This document shows positions 34,240 to 40,875 of a stretch of 43,891 nucleotides of DNA, in pieces. The DNA lies in NCBI GenBank assembly GCA_025362585.1, contig JANYFR010000005.1:1-43891 (forward strand), given 5' to 3'. Within the stretch, counting starts at the first letter, position 1. Each line of letters starts with the position of its first letter. Under the pieces are notes generated by a model that worked only from the letters and a program-made list of their open reading frames with translations, did no database searches and was not told the origin of the DNA. This DNA comes from Acidimicrobiales bacterium (GTDB lineage Bacteria > Actinomycetota > Acidimicrobiia > Acidimicrobiales > RAAP-2). The position numbers and the translations under genes are program-made.

Positions 34240-35874
34240 TCACCTGATTGCCACTTGGACAATCTTCACGACGACCAGTGCGAACGCAATCAGTAGGTAC
34301 ACCCTCATCGTGATCATGCCCACCTTGCGCTGGCGCGACATCTCGGGACGAGTCAATCGGTTGAGCGGCGGCATCCGCCACGTAGCCCGATTCATCGATG
34401 ACTCCGGTTCCTCGCTCGGCGTGCTCAACGTCTTGCGGGACTTCACGAGCAGATAGAGCCCCACGAGCAGCCCGAGCAACGAACCGCCCCCAAGGATGCT
34501 GACGATCTGCCCACCGGTGATGTGGGGAAATAGGACGCTGGCGGTGAGGATGATGGACAACAACACCAGGATCCAGACGACCGCCGACGTGAAAATATTG
34601 AGCAAGGTGGAGTTCACCCACGGACCGAGGACGCCCTTGTCGTTGCAGAGCAGCAACAAGAACACGGTGGCACTCGGTAAGAGGACGCCGGCGAGCGTCT
34701 GGACGCCGAGGGTGAGCAGGCCGAGCGGGACACCGGGCGTCAAGACGAGCGCCGCCGCCAGCGCCATTAGTCCGGCGTAAGAGACGTAGAACGCCTTGGC
34801 TTTGCTCACCGATCGGTGCAGAGAGTGGTTGAACCCAAGGACGTCGGAGAGGGCGTAAGACGTCGAAAGTCCGACGGCCGAAGCGCCAATGATGCTCGCG
34901 TCCAATAACGCGATCGCGAAGAGGTCACCAGCGATGGGCGAGACGTACTTGCGCAGTCCGTTCGCCGTCCCTTGAGCGCTCGTGAAGTGACCGAACTCCG
35001 GGTGACCCTTGAAGGTGGCCGCCGCGAAGCCAAACATCACGGCGGCCCCGACAATGACGATCGCAATGCCAAGGAGGAGGTCGACCCGTTCGTAGTTGAT
35101 GAAGCGCGGCGTGATGCGCTTGTCAATGATGTAGGACTGCTGGAAGAACAGCTGCCAAGGAGCGACCGTCGTTCCCACTATCGCAATGATGAGTAACATG
35201 ACCGTCGAGAGCGAACCGTGCGGCAGTCCCGGCACGATGAGGCTGCGCACCATGGAGCCGGCCGGTGGGTGGACCATGAGGTAGATCGGTATCAACACTA
35301 GGGATCCTGCGACAAGTATCAGGGAGACGCGCTCAAATCGACGAAAGCTCCCGGTGCTCGCCGTGCCGATGATCGCGACTGCCGCAAGGATGACGGCCGG
35401 TACCTTCGGCAGTCCTAGGTACCCCACCGCGAGCGTCACGCCGATGAACTCCGTGACGATCGTGAGGGCGTTCAGGAGGAAGAGGTCGATCACACTGAAG
35501 GCGCCCCAGAACTTGCCGAAACGCTCCATGATGAGCCGGGCGTGGCCGACGCCGGACACTGCGCCCAGCCGTAGGACCATGTCCTGGTTCACGTAGAGCA
35601 CGGGAACCAGGAGTATCAGCGTCCACATGAGGGCAAGCCCGTAGTTCTGGCCGGCCTGGGTGTAGGTGCCGAACGCGCCGGCGTCGTTGTCGCCCACCAT
35701 CACGATTAGCCCGGGACCGACGATGGCGAGCAGGGTCTTGAACTTTGCTGAGAGACCCCGCCGGGGCGCAACGTCGCCGCGGGTAATGCTGCCGAGCGCG
35801 CCACGAATGTCGCCCGAGTGGGCGCTGTCGAGAACGGCCGACTCGCTCGACGTCGGACGGTCGTGCGTGGTCAT
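34240..35874 (-). CDS. Nramp-fold metal transporter with non-canonical metal-site motifs
   Basis: 544 residues, about 11-12 helices, from ATG 35874 (GTG 35883 also in frame). Overall Nramp pattern: GPGLIVMVGDNDAGAFGTYTQAG in helix 1 and GTTVAPWQLFFQQSYIIDKRI in helix 6. In canonical Mn/Fe transporters these are DPGN and MPH; here they read DAGA (Asp64 kept, Asn replaced by Ala) and APW (Met and His lost). The Met that selects against Mg and Ca is therefore absent, as is reported for Nramp-related magnesium transporters. The 45-residue N-terminal tail and a long loop before the last helix are cytoplasmic. Neighbour of a PRC-MgtE_N-CBS protein, which supports a Mg link. Substrate is inferred, not shown. 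Confidence 0.78.
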   Translation of the reverse strand: MTTHDRPTSSESAVLDSAHSGDIRGALGSITRGDVAPRRGLSAKFKTLLAIVGPGLIVMVGDNDAGAFGTYTQAGQNYGLALMWTLILLVPVLYVNQDMVLRLGAVSGVGHARLIMERFGKFWGAFSVIDLFLLNALTIVTEFIGVTLAVGYLGLPKVPAVILAAVAIIGTASTGSFRRFERVSLILVAGSLVLIPIYLMVHPPAGSMVRSLIVPGLPHGSLSTVMLLIIAIVGTTVAPWQLFFQQSYIIDKRITPRFINYERVDLLLGIAIVIVGAAVMFGFAAATFKGHPEFGHFTSAQGTANGLRKYVSPIAGDLFAIALLDASIIGASAVGLSTSYALSDVLGFNHSLHRSVSKAKAFYVSYAGLMALAAALVLTPGVPLGLLTLGVQTLAGVLLPSATVFLLLLCNDKGVLGPWVNSTLLNIFTSAVVWILVLLSIILTASVLFPHITGGQIVSILGGGSLLGLLVGLYLLVKSRKTLSTPSEEPESSMNRATWRMPPLNRLTRPEMSRQRKVGMITMRVYLLIAFALVVVKIVQVAIR

Positions 35875-36005
35875 CGCCGACACCGGCTCGGCTTCGAGCG
35901 TGCACCGCGCCGATCACGGTTCCAATCCACCAGTCGTTGATTGACAGGGGACGTGACGGACCACGGTCGGTGGCCAACGAACTCCGCTGCTATTGAGATA
36001 GACAT
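35871..36005 (-). CDS. 44-codon upstream ORF overlapping the Nramp-like start (leader peptide candidate)
   Basis: AAGGAG, 6 nt (CACCAG), then ATG 36005 opens a 44-residue ORF (begins MSISIAAEFVGHRPW, ends SKPSRCRR). Its TGA at 35873-35871 overlaps the transporter ATG (ATGA). It has the only good ribosome binding site in the 340-bp gap, whereas the transporter has none of its own. Arg-rich at the C-terminus. It could be a regulatory leader peptide whose translation controls transporter synthesis, or a small membrane-independent protein. No homologue recognised. Confidence 0.45.
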   Translation of the reverse strand: MSISIAAEFVGHRPWSVTSPVNQRLVDWNRDRRGARSKPSRCRR

Positions 36006-36162
36006 CTGGTGCTCCTTCGAGGGACGAGCGTACGCGGACCGGACTACTTCAGAGGGGCTCTCGCTGTGACTCGAGCGAGGATCGGCGCGACGGCAGCGAG
36101 TCGAAGTACGGAACTAGGGACGTCGCGGCCGGTCGGGCCGGTGGGGCGTGACAGGACGGGTA

Positions 36163-36190
36163 CTAGGGGGTTTCAGGAGAGCCCCCTTAG
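36163..36190 (-). terminator. Stem-loop downstream of the PRC-MgtE_N-CBS gene
   Basis: CTAGGGGG (36163-36170) pairs with CCCCCTTAG (36182-36190) with one bulged base and an 11-nt loop, about 27 nt after the stop codon on the minus strand. No U-tract follows. Probably a terminator or 3' stabiliser separating the sensor-like gene from the transporter gene; alternatively part of the transporter leader structure. Confidence 0.4.
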
Positions 36191-36216
36191 AACGTGAACG
36201 CGCAAGTGACGTCCGG

Positions 36217-37476
36217 TCATTCTTCGACCGCCGTCATTCCGAACTCGCGGCGCCACCCGTGGGGCAGCATCTCGTCGAGTAAATCGTCGACCGTGACCAC
36301 TCCCATCATCTTCTGATGATCCTCGTCGAGGACCGGCAGAACAATCAGGTTGAAGTCGCTCATCTTGCGCGCCGTCTGGTGCACGTCCCAGTGGGCGTGC
36401 ACGTGCGCTAGGTGAGTCCGCGCAACGCTCAGAGCGGTCTCGGTCCCCCGGGCCCTCACGAGCGAGGCGATCGATGCTTCGCCAATTGGCTGCTCATTCT
36501 CGTCGAGGATGAATACCATATGCAACGCTTCGGCCGGTACGTGCGACTGACGAATCGCGTCGAGCGTCTCGGCAACGCTTGCGCTCGAGGGCACCGACAC
36601 GAAATCGGTGTTCATCAGTCCCCCGGCGGTGTCTGAACTGTAGGACAGGAGTTGGCGGACCTTCAGCATCTGGGCTTCGGGCAGGCCCTCGAGGATCGGC
36701 AGGCGACGCTCCTGGTCAATTTCGTTGATGAGGTCGGCCGCGTTGTCGGGCTCCATCCGCGAAAGCAACCGTGCCGCCTCGACGTCGGTGCGCGATTCGA
36801 GGAACTCCAGCTGGTGCGTCACGTCGAGCTCCTCGAAGACGTCGGCCTCGAGTTCGCGGTCGAGGCCAACCGCTTCGATGAGCTCCTCACCCTCCTCATG
36901 GCTGGCCTGCTCGACCATGTCGGCAATCTGCGCGGGGTGCAGTTTCGCCAGTTTGCGGTAGGGGATGCGCAGGCGCGCCGTCGGCACGTGGCTCACGAAG
37001 GGTTCTATTGACGCGAAGTCGACAATCGCCTCGGTCTTGACGCGCTGGCCAAACCTCTGGCCCAGGACTCGGCGCACGAAGGAGCGGCGACCGGGGTCGA
37101 CGCCCACGACTTCCCATCGGCCGTCTATCTGGGCGATCTCAATCTCGTTAGCGATAATCAGTCGGCCCCGCACGAGGTTGATGAGGTGGCGCGCGAGCAG
37201 GTCCTCGGCGAGCAGGAGTTCACCGGGACGCCGCTCGAATCGGCGAAGGTCGACGCGCCGTCCCTGAAACGCCATCCGTCCCTCGGCGAGGCCACCAATC
37301 TTTCTGATCGGCACGAAGAGGTTGCGCCCCTCGATACGAATGACTGCGCCGACGATCGGGGGATGGGAATCATCGCCGAGTCGCGCGACGAGGTCCTGGA
37401 CGCGGCCGATCCGGTCACCGTCCGAATCGAAGATCGGTCGGTGCAGGAACGTGGAGAGGTGGAGAATTTCAGTCAT
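36217..37476 (-). CDS. PRC-barrel, MgtE_N and CBS-pair protein without the MgtE channel
   Basis: 419 residues from ATG 37476 (AAGG 8 nt upstream; the frame opens at 37527). N-terminal two PRC-barrel-like segments (HRPIFDSDGDRIGRVQDLVARLGD; LLARHLINLVRGRLIIANEIEI). Next comes a superhelical MgtE_N domain (LHPAQIADMVEQASHEEGEELIEAV, DVEAARLLSRMEPDNAADLINEI). Then a CBS pair, starting SYSSDTAGGLMNTDFVSVPSSASVAETLDAI and ending GVVTVDDLLDEMLPHGWRREFG. The SSDTAGGLM junction is the MgtE hallmark. There are no transmembrane helices, so it is a soluble Mg-sensing gate without its channel. Encoded 340 bp upstream of the Nramp-like gene on the same strand; a regulatory partnership is inferred. Confidence 0.85.
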   Translation of the reverse strand: MTEILHLSTFLHRPIFDSDGDRIGRVQDLVARLGDDSHPPIVGAVIRIEGRNLFVPIRKIGGLAEGRMAFQGRRVDLRRFERRPGELLLAEDLLARHLINLVRGRLIIANEIEIAQIDGRWEVVGVDPGRRSFVRRVLGQRFGQRVKTEAIVDFASIEPFVSHVPTARLRIPYRKLAKLHPAQIADMVEQASHEEGEELIEAVGLDRELEADVFEELDVTHQLEFLESRTDVEAARLLSRMEPDNAADLINEIDQERRLPILEGLPEAQMLKVRQLLSYSSDTAGGLMNTDFVSVPSSASVAETLDAIRQSHVPAEALHMVFILDENEQPIGEASIASLVRARGTETALSVARTHLAHVHAHWDVHQTARKMSDFNLIVLPVLDEDHQKMMGVVTVDDLLDEMLPHGWRREFGMTAVEE

Positions 37477-37498
37477 TTGGAGCCTTGAACGTCGACCT

Positions 37499-37527
37499 AG
37501 CCTACCCGCCACGACGTGGCGCACCAA
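37499..37527 (-). promoter_or_regulatory. Candidate promoter of the PRC-MgtE_N-CBS gene
   Basis: TTGGTG (37527-37522), 17-nt spacer, TAGGCT (37504-37499) on the minus strand, giving a leader of about 15-20 nt that contains the AAGG site. A small palindrome CGCCAC-GAC-GTGGCG (37507-37521) fills the spacer and could be an operator. Confidence 0.42.
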
Positions 37528-37578
37528 GTGGCTGCGGTGAACGTGGTGCGAACGGCGAGCGAAGGACCGGGGCGTCGA

Positions 37579-38607
37579 CTAGCGCACGGTCGGCTTGAAC
37601 TGCGCGAGACGGTCCTCCACGTAGGTGAGGTCGTCGTCAGTGACGTCGGCGTGAGTCACGAAACGGGCGCGGCGCGGCGCGATGGTGCCGCCGTGCACGC
37701 CAAGGGCGTCGAGCTCGTCGACGATTTGGCGCGCCTGGGGATGATTGAAGGCCACGATGTTGGTTTGACAGGTGCTCGGGTCGTAGAGCGACTCGGGAAA
37801 CGTTGCCGCGAAGAGGTCGGCCAGCCGTCGAGCACGAGCGTGGTCCTCGGCCAACCGCTCGATCATCGTGTCGAGCGCCACCAGGCCGGCGGCCGCGAGC
37901 ACGCCGCTTTGGCGCATGGCGCCCCCCAGCCGCTTTCGCTCGATTCGAGCCTCGTGCATCAGCTCGCGCGGTCCCGCGAGCAACGACCCGACGGGCGCAC
38001 AGAGGCCCTTCGAGAGACAGCACATGACGGTCGTCGCCGGCGCGGAGAATTCGGCGGCGCTCGTACCGGTCGCCACCACGGCGTTAAAAAGCCGCGCGCC
38101 GTCGAGATGCAGCGGCCGGCCCTCGATCGCGCCGGCGAGCGCGACTAGGTGATGCACGTCGAGCGGCGTTCCACCCGAAGGCATGTGCGTATTCTCAGCC
38201 GACACCATCGCGATGTGGGGGTGGTGACTCTGCACGGCGTCAATGGCGTCGATGACGGCAGCGACGTCCATTGGACCGTTCGTGTCGTCGACCAAGGTGA
38301 ACTGGACGGACGAGTTGCGCGCCGCCGCTCCCATCTCGAAGCTCACGACGTGGTTGTTGCGTCCCGCGACGATGACGTCGCCGGGCCTCGTGAGGATGCG
38401 TATGGCGATCTGATTGGCCATGACGCCCGACGGCACGAAGAGCGCCGCCTCCTTGCCGACCAGTTGCGCGAACCGCAACTCCAGGGCGTTGACCGTCGGG
38501 TCCTCTCCGAAACCATCGTCGCCCACGACTGCCGTCGCCATCGCTTCACGCATGGCCGGTGTCGGCTGGGTCACCGTGTCACTCATCAGATTTACTCGTC
38601 GCGTCAT
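37579..38607 (-). CDS. Low-specificity L-threonine aldolase-type PLP enzyme
   Basis: 342 residues from ATG 38607. Fold type I, beta-eliminating-lyase family: [19 protein letters not shown] at the N-terminus, [55 protein letters not shown] (Asp169 and Arg172 contacting PLP) and Lys200 in [12 protein letters not shown]. Splits threonine or allo-threonine into glycine and acetaldehyde. TAGCCT (38620-38615) is 7 nt upstream of the ATG and no Shine-Dalgarno is present, so the mRNA may be leaderless. Divergent from the thioesterase gene by 37 bp. Confidence 0.9.
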   Translation of the reverse strand: MTRRVNLMSDTVTQPTPAMREAMATAVVGDDGFGEDPTVNALELRFAQLVGKEAALFVPSGVMANQIAIRILTRPGDVIVAGRNNHVVSFEMGAAARNSSVQFTLVDDTNGPMDVAAVIDAIDAVQSHHPHIAMVSAENTHMPSGGTPLDVHHLVALAGAIEGRPLHLDGARLFNAVVATGTSAAEFSAPATTVMCCLSKGLCAPVGSLLAGPRELMHEARIERKRLGGAMRQSGVLAAAGLVALDTMIERLAEDHARARRLADLFAATFPESLYDPSTCQTNIVAFNHPQARQIVDELDALGVHGGTIAPRRARFVTHADVTDDDLTYVEDRLAQFKPTVR

Positions 38608-38644
38608 TAATGAGAGGCTATCGGCCCACATCTAGACTGACCCC
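38608..38644. promoter_or_regulatory. 37-bp bidirectional promoter between two apparently leaderless genes
   Basis: Minus strand: TAGCCT (38620-38615), 7 nt, ATG 38607. Plus strand: TAGACT (38633-38638), 6 nt, GTG 38645, with a weak -35-like ATGAGA at 38610-38615. Neither start has a Shine-Dalgarno. The two -10 boxes lie 12 bp apart and face outward, so RNA polymerase can serve only one direction at a time. Confidence 0.5.
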
Positions 38645-39064
38645 GTGAGCGACGATGTGGTGGCGAGAATGAACGAGTCCGACGACGTGCACCAACAACT
38701 GGGTGTGCGCATGGTGCTCGTGACCCCCGAGAAGGTGACGCTGCAAGTAGAGGTCGGTCCCAAAGTGCACCAGGCCCACGGGATACTGCACGGTGGAGTC
38801 TCTGCGCTGCTCGCCGAGAGTGCGGCGTCGATCGGCGGCACCGTCAGTGTGGGACCCGACCACATCGTCGTCGGCACCGAACTCAACTGCTCGCACCTGC
38901 GCTCCATGCAGAGCGGCACCCTCACGGCAACCGCGACGCCGATCCGCAAGGGTCGCACGGTGCACGTGTGGGCCATCGAACTCACCGACGAGCGCGGCCG
39001 TCTGATCTGCGTCGCGCGCTGCACCCTCCAAGTCCTCGCGGCACCGCCGTCGTCGAACCCCTAG
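38645..39064 (+). CDS. PaaI-type hotdog-fold acyl-CoA thioesterase
   Basis: 139 residues, GTG start. Hotdog signature VHQAHGILHGGVSALLAESAAS at 41-62, with the HGG motif at 49-51 and the catalytic Glu58 of the PaaI group, then the GTELNCSHLRSM strand and the GRTVHVWAIELTDERGRLICVARCTLQVL C-terminal strands. Hydrolyses aryl- or acyl-CoA esters. Followed 44 bp later by fabH on the same strand, suggesting shared expression and a fatty-acyl context. Confidence 0.85.
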   Translation: MSDDVVARMNESDDVHQQLGVRMVLVTPEKVTLQVEVGPKVHQAHGILHGGVSALLAESAASIGGTVSVGPDHIVVGTELNCSHLRSMQSGTLTATATPIRKGRTVHVWAIELTDERGRLICVARCTLQVLAAPPSSNP

Positions 39065-39108
39065 GACCTAGACTCGGCGCGGAGCTAGCCAGCGAAGGAG
39101 CTGACCTA

Positions 39109-40029
39109 ATGGGCGTTCGTTTCAGGGGCTGGGGAATCGCGTTGCCGGACCGGATCGTCACCAACGATGAACTCTCCAAGACCCTCGACACGTCCGACGA
39201 GTGGATCACCGAGCGCACCGGCATTCGCGAGCGCCGGATCGGCGGGTCGGCGATGTCGCTCGGCGTCGTTGCCGGACACCAGGCGCTCGAGGACGCCGGT
39301 TTCGCTGCTGCCGACATTGACTTTTTGGTCGTCGCCACCACGACGCCGGACCGACTCTGTCCCGCGACCGCGCCGATGATTGCCCACGAGATGGGCCTCG
39401 ACTGTCCGGCGATGGACGTCAACGCCGCCTGCAGCGGGTTCATGTTCGCGGTGCGCACCGCCCAGGGGCTCCTCGAGACCGGGAATCGACGGATCCTGGT
39501 GATTGGCTCGGAGCACCTGTCGCGCTGGGTCGACTGGAGCGATCGCAACATGGCGGTGCTGCTCGGCGACGGCGCCGGCGCGGCGGTCCTCGAGTACGAC
39601 CCCGACGGCACCGACGTGCTCTCCTTCTGCCTCGGCGCCGACGGCTCGGCGGCCGACCTGCTCACCTGTGAGCACGGCGGCTACTTCGACATGAATGGTA
39701 AGGAGATCTTTCGCCGCGCGGTGCGCGTCGTCGTGGACTCCGCCGAGCAGGCCCTCAAGGGTGCGGGGATCACCGCCGACGAACTCAGCCTCGTCGTCCC
39801 CCACCAGGCCAACATCCGGATCATCCAGGCGGCGCTCCAGCGCCTCGGCGTTGGTATGGACCGCGCGGTGATCACCCTCGATCGCTACGGCAATACGTCG
39901 AGCTCGTCGATTCCCCTCGCCTACTACGACGCTCGCGAGAACGGTCGGGTGAGACCGGGCGAGTACGCCCTCCTGACGGGCTTCGGTGCCGGGATGACCT
40001 GGGCGTCGGCGATCGTGAGGTGGTCGTGA
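39109..40029 (+). CDS. fabH: 3-oxoacyl-ACP synthase III (FabH/KAS III family)
   Basis: 306 residues from ATG 39109, with GAAGGAG (39094-39100) 8 nt upstream; the frame extends back to 38968, but only over the thioesterase. KAS III triad Cys108 (VNAACSGF), His232 (VPHQANIRI) and Asn262 (YGNTSSSS). N-terminal TSDEWITERTGIRERRI and GDGAGAAVLE are typical. Condenses an acyl-CoA with malonyl-ACP to begin fatty-acid synthesis. TAGACT at 39069-39074 could be its own -10. The stop overlaps the next ATG (TGATG). Confidence 0.93.
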   Translation: MGVRFRGWGIALPDRIVTNDELSKTLDTSDEWITERTGIRERRIGGSAMSLGVVAGHQALEDAGFAAADIDFLVVATTTPDRLCPATAPMIAHEMGLDCPAMDVNAACSGFMFAVRTAQGLLETGNRRILVIGSEHLSRWVDWSDRNMAVLLGDGAGAAVLEYDPDGTDVLSFCLGADGSAADLLTCEHGGYFDMNGKEIFRRAVRVVVDSAEQALKGAGITADELSLVVPHQANIRIIQAALQRLGVGMDRAVITLDRYGNTSSSSIPLAYYDARENGRVRPGEYALLTGFGAGMTWASAIVRWS

Positions 40030-40874
40030 TGGCCAGCGCTCCCTCCCTGGTGATCCTCGCCGCCGGTCGCGCCCGCCGCTACGGCGGGGTGAAGCAGCTG
40101 GCCCCGATTGGCAAGCACGGTGAGGCGGTCATTGACCTGCTCGCGTCAGACGCCTACGCCGCGGGATTCGACGACATCGTGATCGTGGTCAACTCGGACT
40201 CCGGACCGAAGATCGAACAGCACGTGGCCTACCACTGGCCCAAGGACCACAAGGTCACCTTCGCCGTGCAGGACCAGCCACGCGGCACCGTGGACGCGGT
40301 CCTCGCCGCCGAGGACGTCCTCGATCTCACCAAGCCGTTCGGCGTCTCCAACGCCGACGACCTCTACGGGCGCGCCGCGTTCATGCTGCTCGGCGAGCAC
40401 CTCGCGTCGAGCCCCCACCACTGCCTCGTCGGCTTCGAGCTGGACCGGGCACTGGTCGGCGACCTACCGGTGTCGCGCGGCACCTGCATGGTCGTCGACG
40501 GCGTCTTGACCGAGATCGTCGAACGTCGCAACGTGCACTCCACTCTCGAGGGCTACGACGCCGACGACGGGCTCGAGCCGGTATCGCTCTCGCCGCTCGC
40601 GACGGTGTCGATGAACCTCTGGGGCTTTCAGCCCTCGATCACGCCCCTGATGCACGTCGCGATCGAGCAGCACGACTTTTCCGAGGATCCCGAGATCCAG
40701 CTGTCGACCTTCGTGGGACAGATCCTCTCGACCACGGCCATTCCCTTCGACGTGCTCCCGACGCGCTCGCGCTGCATCGGGATCACCCACGCCAAGGATC
40801 TGCCGGTGGCGCAGCTGCTCGTGCGTCTCGAGATCGAGTCCGAGAAGCGCCCCGAGTACGCCTTCGCCGAGTAG
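40029..40874 (+). CDS. Sugar-phosphate-type nucleotidyltransferase
   Basis: 281 residues from ATG 40029, overlapping the fabH stop. GT-A-like nucleotidyltransferase start LVILAAGRARRYGGVKQLAPIG, with the LAAG..R.GG.KQL nucleotide-binding loop, IVIVVNSDSGPKIEQHV, a QDQPRGTVDAVLAAEDV segment, and VSNADDLYGR holding the metal-binding Asp in place of a DAD. No acyltransferase or hexapeptide tail. Substrate unknown (NDP-sugar synthase or related). Translationally coupled to fabH, which is an unusual pairing. Its stop (40872-40874) is separated by a single base from the convergent dnaE2 stop. Confidence 0.75.
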   Translation: MASAPSLVILAAGRARRYGGVKQLAPIGKHGEAVIDLLASDAYAAGFDDIVIVVNSDSGPKIEQHVAYHWPKDHKVTFAVQDQPRGTVDAVLAAEDVLDLTKPFGVSNADDLYGRAAFMLLGEHLASSPHHCLVGFELDRALVGDLPVSRGTCMVVDGVLTEIVERRNVHSTLEGYDADDGLEPVSLSPLATVSMNLWGFQPSITPLMHVAIEQHDFSEDPEIQLSTFVGQILSTTAIPFDVLPTRSRCIGITHAKDLPVAQLLVRLEIESEKRPEYAFAE

Positions 40875-40875
40875 T

